Shown in pieces: positions 30,050 to 37,949 of a stretch of DNA of 64,000 nucleotides. Both the position numbers and the translations under genes were made by a program. Origin of the DNA: an uncultured Prevotella sp. (GTDB lineage Bacteria; Bacteroidota; Bacteroidia; Bacteroidales; Bacteroidaceae). Every line of letters starts with the position of its first letter. The stretch's first letter is position 1. Location of the stretch: NCBI GenBank assembly GCA_905233165.1, contig CAJODL010000001.1, positions 124,001 to 188,000 of the forward strand. Reading direction: 5' to 3'. The notes beneath the pieces are model-generated. The model saw nothing but the letters and a program-made list of their open reading frames with translations. It had not been told where the DNA came from and did no database searches.

Positions 30050-30952
30050 ATGAATACAACAATACTCACAATTACAGGAAGCGATGGTACAGGAGGCTCT
30101 GGCATCCAGGCTGATATCCGTCTTATCAATGCCTTGGGTGGCAGAGCAGTGTCTGCTATCACCTCCATAACAGTGCAGAATACTCTTGGCATTCAGGAGT
30201 TTTACGACCTGCCCCTTGATGTTGTTCGCCAGCAGGTTGAGGCTATCATTAACGACTTGCAGCCACAAGTGGTAAAGATTGGTCTTCTTCGACGTTCTGA
30301 TGTGGTGGAGATGCTGGTAGAGGTATTACAGAAGTATAAGCCTCGCCACATCATCTATGCCCCTGTGCAGACATCTTCCCGAGGTGACAGGCTGATAAAT
30401 CCGAAAGTATTCGAAACCATCGAGCGTATGCTTATTCCTTTGTGTACTGTTGTGCTGTCATCCACAGACCTTCCTTTCAGCCCTCGACGACATGGACAGG
30501 CTAACCAGTTGGCATCTGCTTTGGCATATTATCTTAGTTTGGGGGAATCTGAGACCATTGCTATGCTTCATGCTCAGGAGTACCTAAAGCAGTTGCCTGC
30601 AGAATATGCAGAGGGCAACAGCCGCTGTGAGGAACTCTACAATCAGTTTCTTGCTACTGTGGAACGTTACCACAGTCATTACTCCGATGTGGCTTTCTAT
30701 GCTGAGCAACTCAATGTAAGTCCGAGGTATCTTGGGCAGGTCACCAGAAGTACTGCCAACCGTTCACCAAAAACTATCATTGATGAACGTATAATGGCTG
30801 AAATTGTTTCTTTGCTGACTTCCACCCATAAACCCCTTAAAGATATCGCCCATCGCCTGGGATTCTCTTCTCAGGCACAGCTGTCTCGATTCTTCAAGAA
30901 GCACAAGGGTGTTTCACCAACAGAATTTCAGCAAAATCAATCAAAAAACTGA
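30050..30952 (+). CDS. ThiD/PdxK-like pseudokinase fused to an AraC-type DNA-binding domain
   Basis: A 300-aa protein. Residues 1-140 align with the hydroxymethylpyrimidine/pyridoxine kinase ThiD (ITGSDGTGGSGIQADI, SAITSITVQNTLGIQEFYD, KIGLL). Residues 146-180 match the ThiD C-terminus (RRHGQANQLASALAYYL), but about 60 residues of the ATP-binding core are missing and the catalytic HGTGC motif has become HGQAN (148-152). Residues 205-296 are an AraC two-helix-turn-helix domain (YAEQLNVSPRYLGQV, IAHRLGFSSQAQLSRFFKKHKGVSPTEF). The kinase half is probably a ligand sensor for HMP or a B6 vitamer. The promoter architecture shared with pdxS supports B6 control and autoregulation. The 3' end overlaps the convergent AraC gene by 16 bp. 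Confidence 0.85.
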   Translation: MNTTILTITGSDGTGGSGIQADIRLINALGGRAVSAITSITVQNTLGIQEFYDLPLDVVRQQVEAIINDLQPQVVKIGLLRRSDVVEMLVEVLQKYKPRHIIYAPVQTSSRGDRLINPKVFETIERMLIPLCTVVLSSTDLPFSPRRHGQANQLASALAYYLSLGESETIAMLHAQEYLKQLPAEYAEGNSRCEELYNQFLATVERYHSHYSDVAFYAEQLNVSPRYLGQVTRSTANRSPKTIIDERIMAEIVSLLTSTHKPLKDIAHRLGFSSQAQLSRFFKKHKGVSPTEFQQNQSKN

Positions 30953-31965
30953 CTTGGCGTCTTGCCAGTAAATTTATAGAAGGCGCGACGGAAAGTGGAA
31001 ATACTGCTGAAACCACTTTCTGTTGCTATATATTCAAGAGTATATTCAGGATGTTCTTGCATCAGGGGAATACTCGTTTGCTCTATGCGCAGTTGGTTTA
31101 TGAAGTCATAAAATGGCTGTTCACATACGGTATTCAGGTATTTACCCATATATGTACGATTTGTTTTCAACGCATTTGCCAAGTCACCCAACGTAAGATC
31201 CTTGTTGAGGTACAGCTCTTGTGATACCACCATATTCACAAATGCTTCCCTGCTCAATCCCAATGGAGGTTCAGGGACAACATTTGAGGAGGAGTTTTTC
31301 TCAACAGGAATGCTGACAGGTTGGAAGTGCCAGCTAAAGTACAGCACCATACCCCACAGGGCAAGAGAAGAGAAATAGTAAAGTATATCTACATATACAG
31401 ATGCATAGAGTGATGTGAGCAGCCATGATAACTGACTTATTATGGCAAAGAGGAACACTGGCTTAAGCCATGAGATATCGATATTCTCGATGTTTGAGTA
31501 ATTGAGCCTGATATAGTTCAGGTAACGCTGTACCTTTATATATCCCATTATCACAACACCCCAGGCATAGAACCATAGGAATATGGAATAGGCGTATATA
31601 ACCGTTTCTGAAGGACTGATGCCATAGGCTATTGCAAACAGTGCAAAAGGTATGGAGAGAGCCACAATCTTTCGCGGTTTCGTCCATCCTGGCATCGTCA
31701 CCTCAAAGACAAAGACGGTATAGGTAAGGGCCGAGAACCCATCTGTCAGCATTATCCAGTTCAGCACCCTCTCAGTGTACATCTCTGGGAAGGTGAAGAT
31801 GATATCTTTCAGGTTCCAGACGGCCCATACCGCCATTATCCATCCCAACACCTTCTGAAATCTTGTGCACTCCTTATGCAGCACAAGGATATAGAAAGAG
31901 CAGAGGGCAAAGGCAGCCGTCGAGAACCCTATGAAGAATGCTGATATATTCAGTCCGTCTGACAT
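30937..31965 (-). CDS. Membrane-anchored AraC-family regulator
   Basis: A 342-aa protein with about seven hydrophobic helices in residues 8-215 (for example FFIGFSTAAFALCSFYILVL, GWIMAVWAVW, YYFSSLALWGMVLYFSW). An AraC DNA-binding domain occupies about 240-342 (LTLGDLANALKTNRTYMGKYL, LEYIATESGFSSISTFRRAFYKFTGKTPSQFF). Integral-membrane AraC proteins of this layout occur in Bacteroidetes; signal and targets are unknown. It converges on the ThiD-like/AraC gene and the last 16 bp of the two reading frames overlap. A -7 box TACCTTTG lies at 31988-31995 upstream. Confidence 0.85.
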   Translation of the reverse strand: MSDGLNISAFFIGFSTAAFALCSFYILVLHKECTRFQKVLGWIMAVWAVWNLKDIIFTFPEMYTERVLNWIMLTDGFSALTYTVFVFEVTMPGWTKPRKIVALSIPFALFAIAYGISPSETVIYAYSIFLWFYAWGVVIMGYIKVQRYLNYIRLNYSNIENIDISWLKPVFLFAIISQLSWLLTSLYASVYVDILYYFSSLALWGMVLYFSWHFQPVSIPVEKNSSSNVVPEPPLGLSREAFVNMVVSQELYLNKDLTLGDLANALKTNRTYMGKYLNTVCEQPFYDFINQLRIEQTSIPLMQEHPEYTLEYIATESGFSSISTFRRAFYKFTGKTPSQFFD

Positions 31966-31987
31966 CTAAAAAATCGTAATTGCGCTA

Positions 31988-31995
31988 CAAAGGTA
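31988..31995 (-). promoter_or_regulatory. -7 box of the membrane AraC gene
   Basis: Minus strand TACCTTTG, 23 bp upstream of the start codon at 31965. Confidence 0.55.
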
Positions 31996-32020
31996 CAATT
32001 TTTTTTATAATCACGATAAA

Positions 32021-32056
32021 GAAGTCTGACAGAAATATATTTTTCCATCAGACTTC
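32021..32056 (-). terminator. Terminator-like hairpin after the 32076 lipoprotein gene
   Basis: Minus strand GAAGTCTGA / TCAGACTTC (9 bp) with an AT-rich loop, followed by TTTATC. The T-tract is weak. Confidence 0.5.
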
Positions 32057-32075
32057 TCCTGTCAATACTTCTATC

Positions 32076-32849
32076 TTATTTCTCTCCGACCACCTTTTTT
32101 GCAGCCTCTATCTCTTCGGCTTTTTTGTCTGCCTCAAGCTGCTCTTTCAGTTTCTTGTAAGCATCGCTATTGCCGTCCATGATGACAAACTTAGCCAGTT
32201 TTGCCCAACGTTTCATCTCGTTGGTATTACGGCTGTTAGCACTTGTCGAACCTACTGAGATAAAAGCATTGATGACGAACTTGGTGCCATTCTTCCATCC
32301 GTACAGCGAGGTTTTACCGTCTTCCTTATACCACAGACCACCGCTACCTCTGTCCAATTCTATGGCCTTACCATCTGTGTCAATAGGTACGATACTGATA
32401 TTTGGTATCTCATCCCACGTGAAATTCTTTTGGAATTCACCTTTACCTACTGCAAAGATGGCTCCCTTATTCTCACTCGATATGGTCAGCTTATCATCTA
32501 TCTTTATAGCCAAACCTTCCTGTACCTCAATAGGCACTTCCTTGCCGTTAAGAGCCTGCCTTGCCAGCAGCAGTTTTGCATCGCGTTCTTTCTCAGTCTC
32601 ATCAAATTCTGCACGAGTTTCCTTTAGCTCGTTTTCTGTCAGCTGACCAGAGAACAACTTTTCTCTTAGGTCAACAATCTTGTTGCAGTACTTTGCCGTA
32701 AGCATAGGCAAGTCGCCAAGCAACCCATCTGTTGGAATCTCGTCTGCCTCACTGTCACTACCACTGCTACCGCCACAACTGGTTATACCGACGGCAGCAA
32801 ATGCTATCATTGCCACAAGGGCAAAATACTTCTTAATTGTCTTTTTCAT
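32076..32849 (-). CDS. Lipoprotein of unknown function
   Basis: A 257-aa lipoprotein precursor: the leader MKKTIKKYFALVAMIAFAAV is followed by lipobox GITSC (Cys at residue 25) and a Gly/Ser-rich linker. A charged helical segment follows (about 60-100, LREKLFSGQLTENELKE). The middle is a beta-rich region (DKLTISSENKGAIFAVGKGEF) and the C-terminus is a Lys/Glu-rich helix. I do not recognise the family. It lies 75 bp downstream of another exported protein on the same strand and may share its transcript. Confidence 0.75.
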   Translation of the reverse strand: MKKTIKKYFALVAMIAFAAVGITSCGGSSGSDSEADEIPTDGLLGDLPMLTAKYCNKIVDLREKLFSGQLTENELKETRAEFDETEKERDAKLLLARQALNGKEVPIEVQEGLAIKIDDKLTISSENKGAIFAVGKGEFQKNFTWDEIPNISIVPIDTDGKAIELDRGSGGLWYKEDGKTSLYGWKNGTKFVINAFISVGSTSANSRNTNEMKRWAKLAKFVIMDGNSDAYKKLKEQLEADKKAEEIEAAKKVVGEK

Positions 32850-32924
32850 AATAGTAAATTCTTTTTTACTCTTTAACTCCCTTACTCTTTAATTATATGT
32901 AGGTTGATTAATATAAATAAAAGT

Positions 32925-33503
32925 TTATTCTTCAGCTGGGTCCCACTCTATGGGCACATTCTTAATCGTTATCTCTCCACTGGCATCGCCACACTTTGCA
33001 ACAATCTTCACAATTGCCAGACTCGCTGTCTTGCGTACCTTAAGGAAAGGATTACACGTTATCTTCACAGGAAGACCCTCAGTAACATCATACCTGTCAG
33101 ACACACTTGGCATATTCATCTTATACACATTGCCGTCGGCATCAAATGCCTGTGTCTTGCCTTGTCCCCAACTGCCACCAAGGGCAATGCTATTAACAGG
33201 CTCCTTTACATTTACACGCAATACCAACGCTACATCGCCAAAGTTCTCACTGATACTGTGGCCGACAGCCTTCACTACCTCTACACTCATAGCTTTGCTT
33301 ACAGGATTCATCACAAACACGCCATTTTCCTGTGTCACAGCCTGTCCTGTGGCTACTGACGCTTTGTCGCCTGCCTTGTCAAGTCCTTTGTTAACACTCT
33401 CCAGACCCTTCGTCAACTTTTTCAGGAAACCCTGGGCGCAAACATTTCGTGGCACAGCAATAATTCCTAATGCCATCAAACCAATTAAAATAACCTTTTT
33501 CAT
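32925..33503 (-). CDS. Exported protein of unknown function
   Basis: A 192-aa protein with a signal peptide (ends NVCAQ). The start of the mature part is an amphipathic, Gly/Lys-rich helix (FLKKLTKGLESVNKGLDKAG). A compact beta-rich domain follows with VALVLRVNVKEPVNSIALGG and a C-terminal ITIKNVPIEWDP. Family not recognised. The -7 box TACTTTTGC at 33572-33580 lies 70 bp upstream, and the lipoprotein gene at 32076-32849 follows on the same strand. Confidence 0.75.
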   Translation of the reverse strand: MKKVILIGLMALGIIAVPRNVCAQGFLKKLTKGLESVNKGLDKAGDKASVATGQAVTQENGVFVMNPVSKAMSVEVVKAVGHSISENFGDVALVLRVNVKEPVNSIALGGSWGQGKTQAFDADGNVYKMNMPSVSDRYDVTEGLPVKITCNPFLKVRKTASLAIVKIVAKCGDASGEITIKNVPIEWDPAEE

Positions 33504-33571
33504 AGTAAATAATTTTAGATGTAATTATTAGATTATGATAACAATGAACACTTTTTCCGTCCATTTCTGTC

Positions 33572-33580
33572 GCAAAAGTA
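33572..33580 (-). promoter_or_regulatory. -7 box of the exported-protein gene
   Basis: Minus strand TACTTTTGC, 70 bp upstream of the start codon at 33503. Confidence 0.55.
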
Positions 33581-33679
33581 TGAATTTTTACAAAAAAAAG
33601 CACATATTATACCTCCTGTTGAGGGGTCATTTTTACAATTTCTATGCTCCAAAGCAACAAAATCAGTTTCTTGTCACAT

Positions 33680-33708
33680 CATTTTTCTCGATGAAATCGC
33701 GAAAAATG
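33680..33708. repeat. 12-bp inverted repeat hairpin
   Basis: CATTTTTCTCGA and TCGCGAAAAATG pair with one mismatch around TGAAA. No T-tract follows, so it is not an obvious terminator. Confidence 0.7.
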
Positions 33709-33830
33709 TAAAAATGTGATTTTTGTGATTTGTGATTCTGGGATAGTGCGCCGGAAGCCTAATAGTTATGGTTGTTTTGAAAAAAACAAGAAGAAGAAAG
33801 AAAATAATAGTATAATTATTACAAAAGAAA

Positions 33831-33934
33831 GAAGAACCTTCCCATTATATAAGGTGGGCCTCATACCCTCTGGGGGTAAACCACCCCCGATTCACAATTC
33901 ACAAAATTCACACTTTATTATGGGAAGATTCTTC
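33831..33934. repeat. 104-bp nested inverted-repeat element
   Basis: Outer arms GAAGAACCTTCCCAT (33831-33845) and ATGGGAAGATTCTTC (33920-33934) are complementary over 15 bp with one mismatch. Inside is a second hairpin GGGGGT-AAACC-ACCCCC. It resembles a small MITE-like or structured-RNA element. No target-site duplication was identified. Confidence 0.7.
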
Positions 33935-33961
33935 TACTTATGATTGTTGATATTTGTATAG

Positions 33962-34035
33962 AGTTTCCAAAAACAAGAAAGTGAAACAACTTTGGAAACT
34001 TTCTCCCAGTACCTCAAAAATTGTCCTTATCTTTG
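33962..34035 (+). promoter_or_regulatory. Putative promoter with upstream inverted repeat
   Basis: Perfect 10-bp arms AGTTTCCAAA (33962-33971) and TTTGGAAACT (33991-34000) flank 19 bp. They lie just upstream of a consensus -7 box TATCTTTG (34028-34035) followed by C. The product is unclear: either a long pdxS leader or a small RNA. Confidence 0.5.
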
Positions 34036-34077
34036 CACTCGGAAATCAGAAATAATAACCCTCACATAAGCTGAATT

Positions 34078-34096
34078 TTTTCTATCGAATAGAAAA
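34078..34096. repeat. Perfect 8-bp hairpin TTTTCTAT-CGA-ATAGAAAA
   Basis: Inverted repeat with a 3-nt loop, 43 bp downstream of the 34028 -7 box and about 90 bp upstream of the pdxS promoter. Confidence 0.65.
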
Positions 34097-34183
34097 TTTA
34101 TTTCCAGCGAACAAGAGATTAAAAAATAAGATTTTATTACTCAAACAGATTTTTTCCTTTTTGCAGTTTTTCTTTTCATGATA

Positions 34184-34224
34184 GGAACTTTTTTTGCCTG
34201 TATCGGGAAGAAGTTGTTCCTTTG
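34184..34224 (+). promoter_or_regulatory. pdxST promoter with GGAAC...GTTCC inverted repeat
   Basis: GGAACTTTTTTTG (34184-34196) with the -33 TTTG and GTTCCTTTG (34216-34224) with -7-like TTCCTTTG, 20-nt spacer. Arms and spacing are identical to the promoter of the ThiD-like/AraC regulator at 29982-30022, while the spacer bases differ. The likely transcription start is about 30 bp before the pdxS ATG. Confidence 0.8.
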
Positions 34225-34261
34225 CAGTCGATTTCAAAACATAAACACAAGACAAAGCACA

Positions 34262-35134
34262 ATGAACGAAAGACAAACCCTTAACCGTCAGTTGGCTCAG
34301 ATGTTGAAAGGCGGTGTTATAATGGATGTAACAACTCCAGAACAGGCACGCATAGCAGAAGAAGCAGGCGCTTGCGCAGTAATGGCATTGGAAAGAATTC
34401 CTGCAGACATTCGTGCAGCAGGAGGTGTATCGAGAATGAGTGATCCGAAGATGATTCGTGGCATACAAGAGGCTGTCAGCATTCCTGTAATGGCAAAATG
34501 TAGAATCGGACACATTGCTGAGGCACAGATATTGCAGGCAATAGAAATCGATTATATCGACGAAAGTGAGGTTCTCTCCCCTGCCGATGATATCTATCAT
34601 ATCGACAAGACACAGTTTGAGGTACCCTTTGTCTGTGGAGCAAAGAACCTCAGCGAGGCATTGAGACGCATAGCAGAGGGTGCCACCATGATTCGCACCA
34701 AGGGGGAGCCAGGCACAGGAGATGTGGTACAGGCTGTCAGCCACATGCGCATGATGCAGAGCGAGATAAGAAGGGTTGTCAGCATGAGAGAGGACGAACT
34801 CTTTGAAGCTGCAAAACAGCTGCAGGCTCCATATGACTTAGTGAAGTATGTACATGAGAATGGCAAACTGCCTGTAGTGAACTTTGCCGCCGGTGGTGTG
34901 GCAACACCTGCTGATGCTGCCTTGATGATGCAACTGGGTGCTGAGGGAGTTTTCGTAGGTAGTGGTATCTTCAAGAGCGGAAACCCGGCAAAACGTGCTG
35001 CTGCCATAGTACAGGCGGTAACAAACTACAAGGATGCAAAACTATTGGCTGCCATTTCTGAAGACCTCGGCGAAGCAATGGTGGGCATCAATGAGCAGGA
35101 AATAGAACTGTTAATGGCTGAAAGAGGAAAATGA
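34262..35134 (+). CDS. pdxS: Pyridoxal 5'-phosphate synthase, PdxS subunit
   Basis: A 290-aa TIM-barrel synthase making PLP from ribose 5-phosphate, glyceraldehyde 3-phosphate and ammonia. The start at 34262 ([23 protein letters not shown]) is chosen because the longer frame from 34178 crosses the promoter. Active-site Lys lies in MAKCRIGH and the second Lys in [12 protein letters not shown]; the phosphate loop [30 protein letters not shown] is intact. It overlaps pdxT by 4 bp (ATGA), reflecting the PdxS/PdxT complex. Confidence 0.97.
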   Translation: MNERQTLNRQLAQMLKGGVIMDVTTPEQARIAEEAGACAVMALERIPADIRAAGGVSRMSDPKMIRGIQEAVSIPVMAKCRIGHIAEAQILQAIEIDYIDESEVLSPADDIYHIDKTQFEVPFVCGAKNLSEALRRIAEGATMIRTKGEPGTGDVVQAVSHMRMMQSEIRRVVSMREDELFEAAKQLQAPYDLVKYVHENGKLPVVNFAAGGVATPADAALMMQLGAEGVFVGSGIFKSGNPAKRAAAIVQAVTNYKDAKLLAAISEDLGEAMVGINEQEIELLMAERGK

Positions 35135-35679
35135 GGATTGCTATTCTTGCCTTGCAAGGGGCGTTTATTGAACACAAACACATGTTGCAACAGTTGGGCA
35201 TCGAGACTTTCGAGATAAGACAGTTGAGAGACTGGCAACAGCCTAAGGACGGACTCATACTGCCTGGAGGAGAAAGCACAGTACAGATGCGTCTGCTGAA
35301 AGAACTACAGCTGTTCGACCCTATCCAAGAGGCAATGCAGAAGGGGTTACCTACCTTTGGCACGTGTGCAGGAATGATACTTCTCTCAAAGGACCATCTT
35401 GGCACAATGGATATCAAAGTACGACGCAATGCCTACGGACGGCAACTGGGTAGCTTTCATACTACAGGCCCTGTAGAAGGAATAGGAAACGATGTGCCTA
35501 TGACTTTCATACGGGCTCCCTACATCGAGGAAATTCTTTCTGATGACTGCTTACCTATTGCAACTGTTGATGAGCATATCGTTGCTGCAAAACAAGGGCG
35601 GATAATTGCAACAGCCTTTCACCCGGAATTAGACAATGATATGCGATTTCATCGGTATTTCTTAGATATTGCTAAATAG
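35131..35679 (+). CDS. pdxT: Pyridoxal 5'-phosphate synthase, glutaminase subunit PdxT
   Basis: A 182-aa class I glutaminase that channels ammonia to PdxS. The nucleophile Cys lies in [10 protein letters not shown] and the His/Glu pair in [11 protein letters not shown]; the opening [15 protein letters not shown] and [13 protein letters not shown] are family-typical. The start overlaps the pdxS stop. The 3' end overlaps the convergent sigma factor gene by 8 bp. Confidence 0.96.
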   Translation: MRIAILALQGAFIEHKHMLQQLGIETFEIRQLRDWQQPKDGLILPGGESTVQMRLLKELQLFDPIQEAMQKGLPTFGTCAGMILLSKDHLGTMDIKVRRNAYGRQLGSFHTTGPVEGIGNDVPMTFIRAPYIEEILSDDCLPIATVDEHIVAAKQGRIIATAFHPELDNDMRFHRYFLDIAK

Positions 35680-36175
35680 CATCTCCTGCTTTAGCAATAC
35701 GTGATTTCACAAACTGCCGGGCACGAAAGATATTTACTTTTACCTGGTCTTCCGATATTTCGAGGGCAAGAGCTATCTCCTTATAGCTTTTGCCTTCGAA
35801 GTCTCTTAACTGCATCACCGAACGTTGTTTTTCTGGCATCTGCATCATGATATCCCGGATAGAATCAATACGCTCCTGCTGCTCTAATCGTGACTCTATG
35901 GAATTTGAAATACCACCATTAAAATCTTCCAATTCATCGAAAGACTCTGCCTGATTGACCTTCATACGCTGCCTGTCGATAGAAAGATTGCGTGTCAGGC
36001 GTATTGCAAACGCCTCAAGGTTCTCAACGTCATTCAACCTCTCCCCCATCTTCCACATCTTTATAATGACATCCTGCACCACATCCTCTGCCTCCTGACT
36101 GTTGAGAGTTATTCTCAACGCCAGACGATAAAGAATATTCTTCAGGGGCAATATGTCACGTTTAAGATCTACCAA
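35672..36175 (-). CDS. ECF-type RNA polymerase sigma factor
   Basis: A 167-aa sigma-70 family protein with region 2 (LYRLALRITLNSQEAEDVVQDVIIKMWKM, with LTRNLSIDRQRM) and region 4 (MPEKQRSVMQLRDFEGKSYKEIALALEISEDQVKVNIFRARQFVK), no N-terminal extension. It begins 26 bp after the argB stop, so it may be cotranscribed with parE-dus-argB. No anti-sigma gene is adjacent; the anti-sigma-like membrane protein at 29415-29873 is a candidate partner. Regulon unknown. Confidence 0.9.
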   Translation of the reverse strand: MVDLKRDILPLKNILYRLALRITLNSQEAEDVVQDVIIKMWKMGERLNDVENLEAFAIRLTRNLSIDRQRMKVNQAESFDELEDFNGGISNSIESRLEQQERIDSIRDIMMQMPEKQRSVMQLRDFEGKSYKEIALALEISEDQVKVNIFRARQFVKSRIAKAGDAI

Positions 36176-36201
36176 AAGCCAGAGTAATTATAAATTATGC
36201 A

Positions 36202-37005
36202 TTATTGAATCACCGTCCCTTCATTTGCTTTGCCTATGTTGTCAGCTAAGGTGATGACAACTCTGCTGACACCTTTTTCTACAGCACTCAGGGCATTCTC
36301 TACCTTTGGCTTCATTCCTCCTGAGATAACACCACTTTCCTCATACATCTTGAATATTTCCCGAGTGATAAGAGGTATGACACTATCATCGTCATCGGGA
36401 TTGCTGAGAACACCTTTTTTCTCGAAAGAGAATATCAGAGTAACCTCAAACTTATCTGCCAAAGCCTTTGCTACTGTTGAAGCCATAGTATCGGCATTGG
36501 TATTGAGAATATTTCCCATTCCATCGTGTGTAAGAGGGGCTACAACAGGTGTTATACCACTATTGATAAGAGAAGCCAAACGCTCTCCATCAGCCTTATC
36601 TACATCACCGACAAAGCCGAAATCCACAACCTTCTTCTCTCCTGTTTCATCATCCTTCACCTCTACAGGCGGACGCTTATGAGAGCGGATAATGTCCATA
36701 TCGGCACCTGTAACACCCAAGGCATTAACACCCTTGGCTTGCAGCTGTGTCACAAGAGACTTGTTGACAAGACCTCCATAGACCATTGTAACAACCTCCA
36801 GCATAGCAGCGTCAGTGATTCTGCGACCTCCTACCATCTTGCTCTCAATACCTAAGCTGCCTGCTACCTTAGTGGCTCTTCTACCACCACCATGAACCAA
36901 GAGTTTCTTACCAGGTATAGAAGAAAAATTATCCAATAGTGTCTCAAGCTGTTTAGGGTCTTCAACAACAGCACCACCGACTTTTACGATTGTTAGTTTA
37001 TCCAT
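36202..37005 (-). CDS. argB: Acetylglutamate kinase
   Basis: A 267-aa amino-acid kinase catalysing the second step of arginine synthesis. Visible motifs are [24 protein letters not shown] and the NTNADTMAS substrate/ATP loop, with a C-terminal SGGMKPKVENAL. Some Bacteroidetes use N-succinyl rather than N-acetyl intermediates; this cannot be settled here. It overlaps the 3' end of the dus gene by 13 bp. Confidence 0.94.
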   Translation of the reverse strand: MDKLTIVKVGGAVVEDPKQLETLLDNFSSIPGKKLLVHGGGRRATKVAGSLGIESKMVGGRRITDAAMLEVVTMVYGGLVNKSLVTQLQAKGVNALGVTGADMDIIRSHKRPPVEVKDDETGEKKVVDFGFVGDVDKADGERLASLINSGITPVVAPLTHDGMGNILNTNADTMASTVAKALADKFEVTLIFSFEKKGVLSNPDDDDSVIPLITREIFKMYEESGVISGGMKPKVENALSAVEKGVSRVVITLADNIGKANEGTVIQ

Positions 37006-37949
37006 TTTTCTTTTATTTCGCTTATTATTGCCATTAAATCTTTTACAGTATTTGCTCGAAGCATTTTTATGCGAGTAGGACGGAAATCCGGGATACCCTT
37101 AAAGACTGGTGTTGCAGCCAGGTGTCTGCGAGTATGCAGGATAGCCTTATATTCATCACCGATAAAATCGAGGTTTATCTGCAATAATTCAAGGAGGATA
37201 TCTATTTTTTCAAGATTAGTGAGAGAGGCAGCCTGCTTAGAGAAAATCCAAGGTTGTCCGAAGGTTGCCCTACCTATCATCACCCCATCAACACCATATT
37301 TATCAAAGGCAGCATCTGCTTCCTCCATGCTCTTGATGTCTCCATTGCCTATAAGGGGTATATTTATTCTCTTCTTTGCCTCTCCTATCAGTGTCCAGTC
37401 AGCTTCTCCTGTGTACATCTGGGCACGTGTTCTGCCATGAATGGTCAGGGCTTTTATACCACATTGTGACAACTGCACAGCCAACTCTGGCATAAGGAGA
37501 TTATTGCTGTCCCATCCTAAGCGAGTCTTTACTGTGACTGGTGTCTTTACAGCATTCACAACAGCTGTTGTCATCTCAAGCATCAAAGGGATATTCTGCA
37601 GCATACCGGCACCAGCACCTTTGCCTGCAACCTTCTTAACAGGACATCCGAAATTCAAATCAATGACATCAGGAGCTGCCTCTGCCTCTACTATACGAGC
37701 AGCCTCAACAACAGAGTCTATTGTCCTACCATAAATCTGTATTCCGACAGGACGTTCATCATCACTGATTGTTAACTTTCTGGTTGTTGCCTTTATATTG
37801 CGTATCAAAGCGTCTGCAGCGACAAATTCGCTATATACCATCGCAGCGCCAAAACGCTTACAAAGACGCCGAAAACCTATATCGGTAACATCTTCCATTG
37901 GAGCCAACAGAAGAGGGCGTTCACCAAGGTCTATATCGGCTATCTTCAT
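36993..37949 (-). CDS. dus: tRNA-dihydrouridine synthase
   Basis: A 318-aa FMN-dependent TIM-barrel enzyme reducing uridine in the tRNA D loop. The signature [22 protein letters not shown], the catalytic-Cys motif [19 protein letters not shown] and [15 protein letters not shown] with IPLIGNGDI are present, closest to the DusB group. Start and end overlap neighbouring frames: ATGA overlap with the parE-like gene upstream and 13 bp with argB downstream. Confidence 0.94.
   Translation of the reverse strand: MKIADIDLGERPLLLAPMEDVTDIGFRRLCKRFGAAMVYSEFVAADALIRNIKATTRKLTISDDERPVGIQIYGRTIDSVVEAARIVEAEAAPDVIDLNFGCPVKKVAGKGAGAGMLQNIPLMLEMTTAVVNAVKTPVTVKTRLGWDSNNLLMPELAVQLSQCGIKALTIHGRTRAQMYTGEADWTLIGEAKKRINIPLIGNGDIKSMEEADAAFDKYGVDGVMIGRATFGQPWIFSKQAASLTNLEKIDILLELLQINLDFIGDEYKAILHTRRHLAATPVFKGIPDFRPTRIKMLRANTVKDLMAIISEIKEKWIN

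Larger units (their letters stand above)
33504..34183. other. Long gene-poor region with several inverted repeats
   Basis: No convincing coding sequence lies between the exported-protein gene and the pdxS promoter. A 75-codon frame at 33716-33943 is AT-rich and lacks domain-like sequence. The region contains a minus-strand -7 box (33572-33580), a hairpin at 33680-33708, a nested inverted-repeat element at 33831-33934, an inverted repeat at 33962-34000, a consensus plus-strand -7 box at 34028-34035, and a short perfect hairpin at 34078-34096. Confidence 0.7.

Noticed and set aside
32410..32430. CCCACGTGAAAT as a possible parS
   Set aside because: Only the CACGTGAAA core matches; flanking positions differ from the parS consensus.
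33716..33943. 75-codon frame in the pdxS upstream gap
   Set aside because: AT-rich, Lys/Asn-rich, crosses an inverted-repeat element, no promoter.
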